DNA from: Psychrobacillus sp048572895
GTDB lineage: Bacteria; Bacillota; Bacilli; Bacillales_A; Planococcaceae
Direction of reading: 5' to 3'
Length of the DNA stretch: 64,000 bases
Assembly (NCBI RefSeq): GCF_048572895.1
Contig: NZ_CP183878.1
Coordinates: 3,596,001 to 3,660,000 of the forward strand
Shown here: piece after piece, positions 50,887 through 59,855 of the stretch
How positions within the stretch are numbered: the first letter of the stretch is position 1
How the letters are laid out: each line of letters begins with the position of its first letter
Notes under the pieces: model-generated
What the model was told of the DNA's origin: nothing
Seen by the model: the letters and a program-made list of their open reading frames with translations, nothing else
The model's database searches: none
Translations under genes and position numbers: made by a program

Positions 50887-51490
50887 AGAATTTCGACTGG
50901 TACCATTGTTTCGCTGCTTGTACTTCGTCTTGAGTTAATTGGTGACCATAGGCATGCCAGTAAAGTTCTACCTCTGCTCCGGCTCGTTGCAACATGTCCT
51001 GTAGCTCCTCTGATTCTGCTGCTGGACACATATGATCATTCTTACCAGCTCCAATAAATACAGGAGTTTTTGGCATTTCTGGTAATTCTACATCACGTCT
51101 TGGAACCATTGGGTGATGTAAAATAGCACCCTTCAATACATTTTCATATTCAAATAAAAGATTCCCTGCAATATTAGCTCCATTCGAATAACCAATAGCT
51201 ACTACATTGTTTCGATCAAATTCATAGTTTTCTGCTGCTTCATCGATGAATTTTTTCAATTCTTCCGTTCTAAGCTGAAGATCTTCTAGATCAAAGACCC
51301 CTTCTGCCAAACGTTTAAAGAAGCGTGGCATTCCATTTTCTAATACATTTCCACGCACACTCAAAATGTTTGCAGCAGCATCCACTTCTTTTCCAAGCCC
51401 AACTAAATCATGCTCATTTCCACCTGTTCCGTGTAAAAGCAATAATGTCGGTCTGGTGGAATCCTCCCCTTTATAAAAAACATGGTTCAT
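50885..51490 (-). CDS. Alpha/beta-hydrolase carboxylesterase (MhqD/YodD-like)
   Basis: A cytosolic serine esterase of about 201 residues. The nucleophile elbow is GYSNGANIAG (Ser in GxSxG), with the acid in GAGKNDHMCP and the His in YGHQL; the oxyanion loop is LLLHGTGGNEHD. Length and motifs match the phospholipase/carboxylesterase family containing MhqD, which responds to catechol and quinone stress. No MhqR operator could be seen. RBS AAAGGGAG is 7 nt from the ATG. Substrate unknown. Confidence 0.85.
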   Translation of the reverse strand: MNHVFYKGEDSTRPTLLLLHGTGGNEHDLVGLGKEVDAAANILSVRGNVLENGMPRFFKRLAEGVFDLEDLQLRTEELKKFIDEAAENYEFDRNNVVAIGYSNGANIAGNLLFEYENVLKGAILHHPMVPRRDVELPEMPKTPVFIGAGKNDHMCPAAESEELQDMLQRAGAEVELYWHAYGHQLTQDEVQAAKQWYQSKF

Positions 51491-51673
51491 GTTATAACTC
51501 CCTTTCATTTATCTTGAATTTGAAGTAATTATAACGGATGCTTATTTCTAGGTCAAATGAATAGGATCCTCTTCATTTGAGACAATGAATTTCAGTAGAT
51601 TATATTATAACTTCCCGTTTTTACCGAACACCAGTATAATATGTAGAACTATTCAAAAAAGGAGTACAATTTA

Positions 51674-53425
51674 ATGACTATAGAAAAAGAGCAACTTGAG
51701 AAAAGGATTCTTGTTTCACAACAAAATCAATCTGCAGATTTTATCCTTCGAAATGCTACTGTTGCAGATGTATTTTCTCTGAGATGGATAAAGGCAGATA
51801 TAGTCGTTTCGGATGGCATGATCGTTGCAATTGATGCTACAGGAAATTATGAAGCAGTGCACGAAGAAGACGGTGAAGGAAAGTATGTCATTCCCGGATT
51901 GATAGACGGACATATTCATATAGAGTCTTCCATGGTTACTCCTGCCGAATTCAGTCGTGTATTACTCCCACACGGTATTACAACCGTTATTACGGACCCG
52001 CATGAGATAGCAAATGTAGCTGGATCGGAAGGGATTCAATTTATGCTTGATGATGCAGCAAATTGCGAAATGGATATTCATGTGATGCTTCCATCCAGTG
52101 TTCCTGCTACACCTATGGAGCACGCAGGTGCCATTCTTCAGGCAAGTGACTTGCACCCCTTCCTTGAAAATGATGCAGTTCTAGGGCTTGCAGAAGTAAT
52201 GGACTTTCCCGCTGTGCTATCTGCTGAGTCTAATATGATGGACAAACTAAAAATGGCCATGGACGCGAAAGTAATAATTGATGGTCATGGCTCTGGACTT
52301 AACTCGGAACAAATTAGAGGATACCGCGCAGCAGGTATTCAAACAGATCATGAATGCGTTACTGCTAACGATGCATTAGACAGAGTTTCCCAAGGAATGT
52401 ATGTCCTGATGAGAGAAGGCTCTGCAGCGAAAAATGTACGGGACTTACTACCTGCCGTTAATACTAGTAACGCTCGCAGATTCTTATTTTGTACAGATGA
52501 CAAGCATTTAGATGAGCTTCTTGAGGAAGGAAGTATCAATCACGCTATCCGCCTAGCTGTAAAGGAAGGAATGGAGCCTCTCCAGGCCATTCAGTTAGCG
52601 ACACTTAACGCAGCTGAATGTTACCAACTAACCGATAAAGGAGCTCTTGCCCCTGGTTTTATAGCCGATTTCTTACTAGTGGAAAGCTTAGAAGATTTAA
52701 AAGCCATTGCTGTTTGGAAAAATGGAGTCAAAGTAGCACAACATCAAGAAATGCTTATGAAGGAATACAATATACAGGAACCATCCACTCGTCTAACTAA
52801 TACAGTAAAACTGCCTAATTTATCACCAGATTCTTTTGCCATTCCTTTTACAAATGACGGAACAGCTAATGTTATGGAGATTATGCCAAACCAAATTACT
52901 ACGAAGAAAAAAATAATGAAAGTTCCAGTAGTAAACGGCCTATTCACAACAAGTGTAAAGCAGGATTTACTTAAGCTTGCCGTGATTGAACGCCATCACT
53001 CTCTCGGAACAATAGGTCTTGGAATCGTACATGGTTTCGGTTTGAAGCACGGTGCTATTGCGACAACCATTGCACATGACTCACATAATCTCATCGTCTT
53101 AGGAACGAACGATGAGGATATGTTAAAAGCTAGCCAAGAATTAGAACGAATTCAAGGCGGATTCGTTATCGTCCAAGAAGGAAAAGTACTTGCCTCTCTC
53201 GCTTTACCTATTGCAGGTTTAATGACAAATCGCCCAGCTAAAGAAATCGCACTGGAATTAAAGAAACTGCATGAAGCGCTTCATATACTTCATCCAGATT
53301 TGGATTTCCACTTATTCTTAACGTTATCTTTTGTAAGTCTTCCGGTAATACCAGAACTAAAACTGACTGATAGCGGACTATTCGATGTCATCCAGTTCAA
53401 ACATATCCCGATTCAAGTAGATTAA
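51674..53425 (+). CDS. ade: Adenine deaminase
   Basis: Deaminates adenine to hypoxanthine in purine salvage. The 583-residue protein is a metal-dependent amidohydrolase: GLIDGHIHIESS at residues 75-86, TDPHEIANV, GLAEVMDFP, DGHGSGL, CTDDKH (metal Asp), and a C-terminal part with HGFGLKHGAIATTIAHDSHNLIVLGT and GGFVIVQEGKV. Length and motifs are those of bacterial Ade/AdeC. RBS AAAAAAGGAG precedes the ATG by about 9 nt. No purine riboswitch or complete PurR box could be identified in its leader. Confidence 0.95.
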   Translation: MTIEKEQLEKRILVSQQNQSADFILRNATVADVFSLRWIKADIVVSDGMIVAIDATGNYEAVHEEDGEGKYVIPGLIDGHIHIESSMVTPAEFSRVLLPHGITTVITDPHEIANVAGSEGIQFMLDDAANCEMDIHVMLPSSVPATPMEHAGAILQASDLHPFLENDAVLGLAEVMDFPAVLSAESNMMDKLKMAMDAKVIIDGHGSGLNSEQIRGYRAAGIQTDHECVTANDALDRVSQGMYVLMREGSAAKNVRDLLPAVNTSNARRFLFCTDDKHLDELLEEGSINHAIRLAVKEGMEPLQAIQLATLNAAECYQLTDKGALAPGFIADFLLVESLEDLKAIAVWKNGVKVAQHQEMLMKEYNIQEPSTRLTNTVKLPNLSPDSFAIPFTNDGTANVMEIMPNQITTKKKIMKVPVVNGLFTTSVKQDLLKLAVIERHHSLGTIGLGIVHGFGLKHGAIATTIAHDSHNLIVLGTNDEDMLKASQELERIQGGFVIVQEGKVLASLALPIAGLMTNRPAKEIALELKKLHEALHILHPDLDFHLFLTLSFVSLPVIPELKLTDSGLFDVIQFKHIPIQVD

Positions 53426-53446
53426 GGTTTTCCAATTAAACACAAG

Positions 53447-54230
53447 AAAACCCACGAGTCCTTAAATATCAAAACCTGTTTTTATCGTTTTCGAAGGGCT
53501 TTGGACAGACGTTTTACTATATTATTACCTAGGGAATTTTTAGGGATGCTGGCTGTGACGGACGTCACAACCAGCATCCCTATTTTCGGTAATCTCATGG
53601 TGTTTGTCTATCGTCGCCACCTCCAACTCTTAGAAACAAGTAAGTGCGTTTTTGGATAACTAGTGAAAAGATACTCACCTATACAAAGAGGAAAGATGAT
53701 GACAGTCTAAGTGCGCGACAACGCGATCGCAACGACTGCCTGACCCGCATCGTGCGGGCCCGAAGATGCAATTTCGTTCGCTACTTCGCTTCGTGAACAC
53801 TTTCTATTTCACTGTACTTCCACTACTATAAAAGAAGATCTACTTTCTTCATCTTTTATTACAGAATAGTATCTTTGATTCAACAGTTTTATCAGTATAT
53901 TAACTTTCGCCACTATTATCATATTAGCGATAGGCTATGCTATATCTTATAGTTGAGAACTATACATTATATGATTGTAGTGAAAGGTGGCGACTCCAGT
54001 GGGATGAGTGAGACAGATGAGATATCACATCGACGCGTAAGCGACGGTGATAGCTCATCGCTCACCCCACGGAGGCCAACAGGATGTTGGTCACGAAAGC
54101 GTTGCGATCGCGTGGTGCCGCTCTTAGCCTTTGTACTACACCTGAAACGTAAATCATCTGTATTATTCATTCTTCAAACAATGAACACAGTGTTCACAGG
54201 ACATTTTTATATACTTTCTTTTTAAAAAAG
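53447..54230 (+). repeat. Dispersed structured repeat R1, copy 4 (full length, variant GC-rich part)
   Basis: Follows ade. 5' module: ACCTGTTTTTA at 53474 pairs with TAGAAACAAGT at 53631; inside, AGGGATGCTGG/CCAGCATCCCT and TGTGACG/CGTCACA form a long hairpin. The 3' module differs from copy 1 over its GC-rich core: GATGAGATATCAC...GTGATAGCTCATC makes a near-perfect long hairpin, followed by GGAGGCCAACAGGATGTTGGTCA, a block also present in R2 copy d. The ends are the same as copies 1 and 3 (CACCTGAAACG, ...CATTTTTATATACTTTC). Confidence 0.75.
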
Positions 54231-54256
54231 CTGCTCCATATCAAGGAGCAGCTTTT
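54224..54256 (-). terminator. Terminator of the MFS exporter gene
   Basis: Perfect hairpin AAAAGCTGCTCC/GGAGCAGCTTTT with a 7-nt loop, 2 bp from the stop codon. Confidence 0.85.
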
Positions 54257-54257
54257 C

Positions 54258-55430
54258 CTACGCTATTTTCTTTGTACCTTTCCAAATTATAGAACCAACA
54301 GTCGTTATTACTAATACAACTAGCCCTAAGATGAACGGAAAAATAATATTCACATCGTATAAAGTCCCGGCAAGCAATGGTCCCAATACATTTCCTATAC
54401 TCATATATGCATTGTTCATACCCATCGCAAATCCTTGTTCGTTCCCAGCTAATTTAGAGATTAATGTTGTCAGCACTGGACGTAAAATGGAAGTCGATAG
54501 GAAAATGATCATCGTAATGACAAAGAAAAATGCATAGCTCGATATTAAAATCGAAAGAAGGAAACCAAAAGCGGCTACACCTAAAAATATCCTTAACACA
54601 TTTACTTCACCGAAACGTCGAACAACTTTATCCACCACAAACACTTGAATAATTACACTCACAATTCCAGTTGCTGTGATCATCCATGCAATATCCTGCG
54701 GTGAGGCACCGAACTGATCATCAACAAATAGACCTAGCACCGATTCATAAGCAAGTAATCCAAAGCTCATTACTAATGTAATAACAAGCGGGATAAAATA
54801 AGGTTTATTAAATGATTGTGCAATTTCTTTTATCATCGGTTCTGATTTACCCTCAGGAACATCTACGTCTGCTGGCTTACTTTCCTTCAGAACAAAAGTG
54901 GAAAAGATAACAGCCACAACACCTACCAAAGCAGAAACAAGAAGTGGCACTTTTAAGCCAAATTCCGCCAAAAACCCACCAATACCAGGTCCTACTACTA
55001 TACCTAAAGACATTGCAGCAGATATTAAACTATTTCCTTTTGCACGCTGGTCCATGGAAGTAATATCCGCCACATATGCAAAAATGGCTGGTACTAATAA
55101 CGCTGCACCGATCCCACCAATGGCACGGGAAACATACAAGATACCGATAGAATCTGAGAAGTAAAATACAAACATAGATAGAGCAAGGCCGCTAAGACCA
55201 GCGATAATCATAATTCTTCTCCCGTATTTATCTGCCCATTTACCGGCAATTGGAGACATCACAAGCTGTGCTCCAGCAAATATGGAAATTATTAGACCTG
55301 CTGCTAGACCACCTTGATCGATAGATTTTAAATAAGCAGGTAAAATAGGAATAATAATACCAAAACTCCCTATTGCTATAAACATATTAATCATCAATAT
55401 AAACAATTTCTTTCGTTGATCCTTCGTCAT
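54258..55430 (-). CDS. MFS multidrug exporter (Bmr/NorA type)
   Basis: A 390-residue, 12-helix proton antiporter of the DHA1 drug-efflux branch. Helix 1 contains FIAIGSFGIIIPILPAYLKSI; motif A is SPIAGKWADKYGRRIMII, motif C is SLGIVVGPGIGGFLAE, and motif B-like is YVSRAIGGIGAALLVPAIFAYVADIT. The second half includes LAGNEQGFAMGMNNAYMSIGNVLGPLLAG. This pattern matches Bmr/Blt/NorA, which export cationic drugs and dyes. No adjacent MerR or MarR regulator is present. The RBS GAGGTTTGAGATG is moderate. Substrate is inferred. Confidence 0.87.
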   Translation of the reverse strand: MTKDQRKKLFILMINMFIAIGSFGIIIPILPAYLKSIDQGGLAAGLIISIFAGAQLVMSPIAGKWADKYGRRIMIIAGLSGLALSMFVFYFSDSIGILYVSRAIGGIGAALLVPAIFAYVADITSMDQRAKGNSLISAAMSLGIVVGPGIGGFLAEFGLKVPLLVSALVGVVAVIFSTFVLKESKPADVDVPEGKSEPMIKEIAQSFNKPYFIPLVITLVMSFGLLAYESVLGLFVDDQFGASPQDIAWMITATGIVSVIIQVFVVDKVVRRFGEVNVLRIFLGVAAFGFLLSILISSYAFFFVITMIIFLSTSILRPVLTTLISKLAGNEQGFAMGMNNAYMSIGNVLGPLLAGTLYDVNIIFPFILGLVVLVITTVGSIIWKGTKKIA

Positions 55431-55504
55431 CTCAAACCTCTTTCTTCCATAGTACTAATACATAAGCAATAGATTAACATGATTTATCCATGTAAGTAAA
55501 CAAC

Positions 55505-55552
55505 AAAGCTACCTTCCACCTTTGGAAACTGGTGGAAGATAGCTTCGGTTTA
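55505..55552 (-). terminator. Terminator of the DUF3221-like gene cluster
   Basis: Hairpin AAGCTACCTTCCACC/GGTGGAAGATAGCTT with one mismatch; the U-tract TTTGTTGTTT follows on the minus strand. Confidence 0.75.
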
Positions 55553-55553
55553 T

Positions 55554-55931
55554 TTATTCATTTAACTTTTCAATCGTCTTAGCCGTTCCTTGAGCCGGAT
55601 ATGCTTCTTCGAGAGTAGTATATCCAACCTTCACTTCATCATGTAACTTTAATCGACTACGCTGATCCATGGTCAAAGAAAACCAAGTAGCGTCATTACC
55701 AGCTTCTAGTGCTTCTTCCACCGACATATTTTTTGCCTCTTCAACTGATAAACCACCAATTACTAAAATAGAGGTATCTTGGATATCGATAATAACTCCC
55801 TCTGTGTATGTTGTTGGTTGCTGCGGTTGAGTTGGATTATCTTCAAAAAATTGCATAATAAAATAAAAGCTCGCACCAATCGCAATCAATACAATAGCGA
55901 TCAATATCCCTACCGTATACTTTCCCTTCAT
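55554..55931 (-). CDS. DUF3221-like membrane-anchored protein
   Basis: A 125-residue protein with an N-terminal membrane anchor (VGILIAIVLIAIGASFYFIM), then a Pro/Gln linker and a small extracytoplasmic beta domain: TYTEGVIIDIQDTSILVIGGLS, WFSLTMDQRSRLKLHDEVKVGYTT, TAKTIEKL. The latter resembles DUF3221, an OB-like domain of unknown function. The gene is 13 bp from the unknown gene upstream and ends in a hairpin, so the two probably share a transcript. Confidence 0.7.
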   Translation of the reverse strand: MKGKYTVGILIAIVLIAIGASFYFIMQFFEDNPTQPQQPTTYTEGVIIDIQDTSILVIGGLSVEEAKNMSVEEALEAGNDATWFSLTMDQRSRLKLHDEVKVGYTTLEEAYPAQGTAKTIEKLNE

Positions 55932-55944
55932 AATAGGAACCTCC

Positions 55945-56418
55945 TTATCTTTTGCTATCTAGGCGGAAGCCTTCTTCTAAAAGATAAGTTTTTGCTTCAC
56001 TATAAGAACCAAAGCTTTCTTCTAAGTTATATCCGTGATAGATATTCCATAGTGTATCTTCTTGTAATAGCGTTAACTTAGAGTCTTCTTTGTTTTTCCA
56101 AACCTCTTCTATTTCCTCATCCTGAAGCTCTTCTTCTTCTGTTGAAAGATAAACAATTGAATCTTTAATAATCGCTCTAAGTTCATCAGCAGAAGCTTCA
56201 CGAATATTCAATAGCCCTTTATCGTCAGCTGCTTCATATTGCGGAAGATCTCCAACATAAACAAAGCCATTTCCATTCGGATGGAGGTGATAGATAACAA
56301 TTGTTTTTTCATATAAGCTCTTTTCATAATGATAATTTACTCGTTTCAACGATACCTCTTTACGAGTAAGCTCTGTAAATTCTTGGATAATTGCTTCTTT
56401 TTCTTCAAATGTTAGCAT
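55945..56418 (-). CDS. Hypothetical acidic cytosolic protein
   Basis: A 157-residue soluble, acidic protein without a recognised domain. The N-terminal half is helix then strands (EEKEAIIQEFTELTRKEVSLKRVNYHY ... TIVIYHLHPNGNGFVYVGDL), the middle is acidic (STEEEELQDEEIEEVWKNKED), and the C-terminus contains LWNIYHGYNLEESFGSYSEAKTYLLEEGF. No membrane segment or signal peptide. It probably forms an operon with the DUF3221-like gene downstream. I do not assign a function. Confidence 0.6.
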   Translation of the reverse strand: MLTFEEKEAIIQEFTELTRKEVSLKRVNYHYEKSLYEKTIVIYHLHPNGNGFVYVGDLPQYEAADDKGLLNIREASADELRAIIKDSIVYLSTEEEELQDEEIEEVWKNKEDSKLTLLQEDTLWNIYHGYNLEESFGSYSEAKTYLLEEGFRLDSKR

Positions 56419-56468
56419 GTGATTCCTCTTCCTATACGTTTTTTCATTTACCTAGTATAGCACACTCT

Positions 56469-56561
56469 TTACCCTCTTCGCGTCCACCATTCCGCTAAAA
56501 TAACGAAACAAATAACAACTGCAATCACTACTGCAAAAAACCAATCTGGTAAGCCCCCCAA
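56469..56561 (-). CDS. Small membrane peptide, 30 residues
   Basis: A short gene directly behind the dipeptidase. A TTG start lies 7 nt from AAGGAGG, which is formed by the last codons of the dipeptidase gene, and it begins 2 nt beyond that gene's stop codon. It encodes GGLPDWFFAVVIAVVICFVI followed by LAEWWTRRG: one hydrophobic helix with a charged, Trp-containing C-terminal end, the usual form of a single-pass small membrane peptide. Translational coupling to the dipeptidase is likely. Family unknown. Confidence 0.6.
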   Translation of the reverse strand: MGGLPDWFFAVVIAVVICFVILAEWWTRRG

Positions 56562-56563
56562 AT

Positions 56564-57508
56564 TTATGCCTCCTTGCCAATTCGCATCACGAATCGTTCA
56601 AAATTCTGTGATGTGAATCCTTCGACTTCCTCCATTGTATAGCTTTCCAATAATTCTCTTACTATATTTTGTGTTTTGGATGCATCTTCCAAACCTAATA
56701 CAAATTCACCGATCCCATCAAAGTCGGAACCTAATCCTATAAGGTGCTTACCACCAAGAGAAATGATATGTTCTATATGCTTCACCAAGTCCTGTATCTT
56801 TACGGACTGTTTTGTTTTACTTATAAATGGTGGATAATATACAACATGGATAGGACTATTTTTGGCAATTAGTGCTTTTATTTGATCGTCAGTTAAATTT
56901 CTGGTGGAGTCGCATAGAGCCTTTACATTGGAATGACTTGCCATCAGCCATTTTGCTTTAGGAAGAACATCCCAAAAAGATTGCTCACTCAAATGAGAAA
57001 CATCCACAATTATATTTTGCTCGTTCAATAAAGAAACGACCTCTTCTCCAAATGGAGTTAACCCCGTACCAGATTCTTCGAAAGACCCATCCGCTACTTT
57101 GTTTGCCCCATTCCAAGTAAGACCGACTAATTTCACTCCATGAGATAGTAATAGCTTCAGCTTATGCATATCTCCATCTATCATATCAAGCCCTTCTAGT
57201 GATAAGACCGCCCCAATTTGTCCTTCATTCAGTGATCCAAGTTGCTCCCATTCATATATGGGGATAATATTGTCATCCTTTCCCACAATTTCTGTGTGGA
57301 AAAACTCAATTTGACGAATTGCCTCCAAGAATAACTGTTCCTTAGGAAAACCATCCGAAACAAATACTGCAAACACTTGAAGCGCAATTCCCCCAGCCTC
57401 CAACGCTTTCTTACTTGCTTGGAGTTTTGGAGAATCAGCAAATGAAATAGTATTCTCCGCCTTCGCTAATTTGTAAAGTACATCACAGTGTAAATCATAA
57501 ACTTTCAT
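56564..57508 (-). CDS. Membrane dipeptidase family (M19) protein
   Basis: A zinc dipeptidase of about 314 residues of the renal-dipeptidase family, which cleaves dipeptides including those with D-amino acids. Zinc ligands are visible as DLHCD (His7, Asp9), the bridging Glu in LSLEGLDMI, HLSEQSFWD and ASHSNVKALCDSTRNLTD (the His pair), and GSDFDGIGE near the end. The length is normal for bacterial members. No signal peptide, so it works in the cytosol. RBS AGGAGGATAAG precedes the ATG. A small membrane gene follows immediately. Confidence 0.92.
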   Translation of the reverse strand: MKVYDLHCDVLYKLAKAENTISFADSPKLQASKKALEAGGIALQVFAVFVSDGFPKEQLFLEAIRQIEFFHTEIVGKDDNIIPIYEWEQLGSLNEGQIGAVLSLEGLDMIDGDMHKLKLLLSHGVKLVGLTWNGANKVADGSFEESGTGLTPFGEEVVSLLNEQNIIVDVSHLSEQSFWDVLPKAKWLMASHSNVKALCDSTRNLTDDQIKALIAKNSPIHVVYYPPFISKTKQSVKIQDLVKHIEHIISLGGKHLIGLGSDFDGIGEFVLGLEDASKTQNIVRELLESYTMEEVEGFTSQNFERFVMRIGKEA

Positions 57509-57541
57509 CTTATCCTCCTAAAATCTTGAGCATTCCACTAA

Positions 57542-58042
57542 TCACTCTGGTGCTTCTTCACCAAATGCCAGCCATTCGTCCCTCGATGGTCCGTACATTC
57601 CGGGAACTGGTAATCCTGCTTGTCGCATAAGTATCGTCATCTGCCCACGGTGATGTATTTGATGGGAGATTAAGGTTTGCAATACAGTCGCAACTGTCCA
57701 TTGTTCTCCGTACATATCTTTTTCTTCTAAAAGGCTTTCATCTGTCCATTGTTCTTTTATAGCCTTAACAATAGAATCACTAGACTCTTTATAGGCTTCC
57801 ACCATTTCTTTCGCTGTCAATGGCTGGGGTGTTTCATGTGGAGTTGCGGAAAATTGCAGTCCAGTTCTCCCTATCATTTCATCTATACTTGTAACGAGAT
57901 GCCATGCAAGCTTTCCGAGGGTACGACCTTCTTCTGACACTCTTTGCTGTAATGACTCATCTGTCAAAGCTTCTAAAATTTTCAAAGTCGAATCACTTTC
58001 ATGCTGCCAATCGGTTAAAAAATCTTCTAGGTTTCTAATCAT
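57542..58042 (-). CDS. DinB family protein
   Basis: A four-helix-bundle protein of about 166 residues in the DinB/YfiT superfamily. Candidate metal ligands are His in LAWHLVTSIDEM, and HQIHHRGQMT near residue 136, the usual three-histidine site. Some members are metal-dependent thiol transferases (bacillithiol); most are uncharacterised. GGAGGT is 8 nt upstream of the second ATG (MIRNLEDF), the best start. It lies 33 bp upstream of the dipeptidase gene on the same strand. A second DinB-type gene is found 3 kb away. Confidence 0.82.
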   Translation of the reverse strand: MIRNLEDFLTDWQHESDSTLKILEALTDESLQQRVSEEGRTLGKLAWHLVTSIDEMIGRTGLQFSATPHETPQPLTAKEMVEAYKESSDSIVKAIKEQWTDESLLEEKDMYGEQWTVATVLQTLISHQIHHRGQMTILMRQAGLPVPGMYGPSRDEWLAFGEEAPE

Positions 58043-58183
58043 GTTCATACCTCCAAATAGTATTATGTAATTAATTTCGTCACTTGTTTTAAATAATCCT
58101 GCTAATAGCAAAATACCTTTCGGATAGATATTGCAGTCCAGTTCTGATATAGTAAAGAATAGACAATAAGAGGACGTGAGCGA

Positions 58184-58558
58184 ATGATTAAAATTGAATT
58201 ACCTAAACCAACTGTAACCATCACACAGCGTGAACAAGTGCTTAAAGAAGGAGAAATAGAAATCCCAGCAATTCATGGATTTATCGACTTCCATCAAATC
58301 CCTCGTGATAAAGGCGGCATTTTCTTTTTCTACAATAAGAATGATGAACTTTTATTCGTAGGTAAAGCACGTAAAATTAGACAACGTATTAAAAAACACT
58401 TTGAAGACAATGTCTCACCGATGATTAAACATCGTGATGAAGTGTACAAAATCAGTGTTTGTATTGTAGAAGAGGCAATGGATCGCGAAATTTACGAAAC
58501 ATACGCTATCAATACCCAAAAAGCAAAATATAATATCGACAAAGCATTTTTTAGATAA
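58184..58558 (+). CDS. GIY-YIG-like nuclease domain protein (YurQ-like)
   Basis: A 124-residue protein consisting of a UvrC-type GIY-YIG domain alone: GGIFFFYNKNDELLFVGKARKIRQRIKKHF carries the GIY (GIFFF) and YIG-like (LLFVGKA) strands with the Arg of the active site, and the later Glu is in DREIYETYAINTQKAKYNID. Bacillus YurQ has the same length and layout. The second tyrosine and first glycine of the canonical signature are replaced (F and F), so activity is uncertain. RBS AGGACGTGAGCG. Confidence 0.8.
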   Translation: MIKIELPKPTVTITQREQVLKEGEIEIPAIHGFIDFHQIPRDKGGIFFFYNKNDELLFVGKARKIRQRIKKHFEDNVSPMIKHRDEVYKISVCIVEEAMDREIYETYAINTQKAKYNIDKAFFR

Positions 58559-58562
58559 GATG

Positions 58563-58602
58563 AAATCCCATGTCCTCGTACTCGAGGGCATGGGATTTTT
58601 TT
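58563..58602 (+). terminator. Terminator of the GIY-YIG gene
   Basis: Hairpin AAATCCCATG/CATGGGATTT with an inner CCTC/GAGG stem, followed by TTTTTTT. Confidence 0.9.
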
Positions 58603-58603
58603 C

Positions 58604-58800
58604 TGTCTAGCTTCAGGATTTAAGCAAAGGCAAAAGACGCCTTTACATGAAATCCTTCCAGCGCTTGTCGGAGGCCCACAGGAAGTGGGTCAGTCAGTCT
58701 TTGCGAAATGTTTTTTTATTTTGCGACGAGCTTTGCGCAGGAGCACCACGATGTCGCGAACTTAAACTGACTTCCAAAGCATCGGCGCTTGCACGTTTTT
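58604..58800 (+). repeat. Dispersed palindromic repeat R2, copy d (long variant)
   Basis: Begins TGTCTAGCTTCAGG and ends CGGCGCTTGCACG, with CCTTCCAGCGCTTGTCGG in the middle as in copy c. It additionally has the block GGAGGCCCACAGGAAGTGGG and the hairpin GGTCAGTCAGTC/AACTGACTTCC as in copy b. Placed directly at the 3' end of the ferredoxin-NADP reductase gene on the opposite strand. Confidence 0.75.
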
Positions 58801-59792
58801 TATTTTACTTCTTCAAAAATACTTGTACTATGCTTTGGTTGTACACGTGCTTTCGGATCTAAGAATGCTTTAATATGGCTAATAGCAATAGGAACTTCTC
58901 CAAATCCTACGGCAATCAGTTTTACTTTCCCATCATGCGTACATACATCGCCAGCAGCATATATTCCTTCTACACTTGTTTCCATTTTTTCATTGACTAC
59001 TACAGAATTCTTTTCCATTTCAAGACCCCATTCTTTTAGAGGACCAAGGGATGCAACATTTCCATAGTTCACTAAAACATGGTCTACTGGGATTCTTTCT
59101 TCTGTTTTATCTTTTCCAACAATCACGACTTCTTGAATTTTTTCACCATTACCAATTACTTCTTTTATTCCATAAGGTGTTTTGACTTGTACACCAGAGT
59201 TTTGAAGCTGCTGAATGGTCATTTCATGAGCAGTAAATTGCTCTCTGCGATGACAAATAGTCACGTTTGAAGCAACATCCTCTAACATTAAGGACCAGTC
59301 AAGTGCAGAATCTCCCCCACCTAATACAAGAACATCAGAATTTCTGAAAGCCTCTAAACTCTTTACATTGTAATGAAGGTTTTTCCCTTCATGCTCAGCA
59401 ACTCCTGGAACATTTAACTTACGAGGTTGAAATGAGCCAATTCCAGAAGTAAGCAGAATCGTTTTGGAATAATGCACATTTTTATCCGTTGTTAGTGCAA
59501 AATAATCCGGCAGTTTCTTAAGCTCTATTGCTGTTTCCTCTAAGCAAATAGTCGGATTACTATAGGCAGCCTGCTCTTCTAAATTTGCTACTAAATCTTT
59601 TGCTAAAATTTTCGGAAGACCACCAATATCATAAATATATTTATCAGGATAGAGTTCCATCAATTGTCCGCCTAACTGTGGGAGGCTATCTATAATCTTC
59701 ACTTTTAAATCACGTAATCCTCCATAAAACGAAGCAAACAGTCCTGTTGGACCACCACCAATAATCGTTACATCGTATAATTCACTATCCAT
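58800..59792 (-). CDS. Ferredoxin/flavodoxin-NADP+ reductase (YumC/YcgT type)
   Basis: FAD/NAD(P)H two-domain flavoenzyme that passes electrons between NADPH and ferredoxin or flavodoxin. The 330-residue protein resembles thioredoxin reductase but has no CxxC redox site: FAD motif IIGGGPTGLFASFYGG at residues 10-25, NADPH motif VLVLGGGDSALDWS near 150, and GIYAAGDVCTHDGKVKLIAVGFGEVPIA at the end. This is the TrxR-like type 2 ferredoxin-NADP reductase pattern. Monocistronic. Repeat R2 touches its 3' end, so the final codons (EEVK-stop) may lie at the repeat boundary. Confidence 0.9.
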   Translation of the reverse strand: MDSELYDVTIIGGGPTGLFASFYGGLRDLKVKIIDSLPQLGGQLMELYPDKYIYDIGGLPKILAKDLVANLEEQAAYSNPTICLEETAIELKKLPDYFALTTDKNVHYSKTILLTSGIGSFQPRKLNVPGVAEHEGKNLHYNVKSLEAFRNSDVLVLGGGDSALDWSLMLEDVASNVTICHRREQFTAHEMTIQQLQNSGVQVKTPYGIKEVIGNGEKIQEVVIVGKDKTEERIPVDHVLVNYGNVASLGPLKEWGLEMEKNSVVVNEKMETSVEGIYAAGDVCTHDGKVKLIAVGFGEVPIAISHIKAFLDPKARVQPKHSTSIFEEVK

Positions 59793-59855
59793 TCTATTTC
59801 ACCTCATACTATTTATATCTATATTATCTGATGCACAACATACAATGATACATTG

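Noticed and set aside
51560..51673. Purine riboswitch or PurR box before ade
   Set aside because: Only a single CGAACA-like word is present; no paired PurBox and no purine aptamer core.
53953..54225. 90-codon plus-strand frame inside R1 copy 4
   Set aside because: It is read through long hairpins of the repeat and has no homologue-like composition; the same region in copies 1 and 3 is not open.
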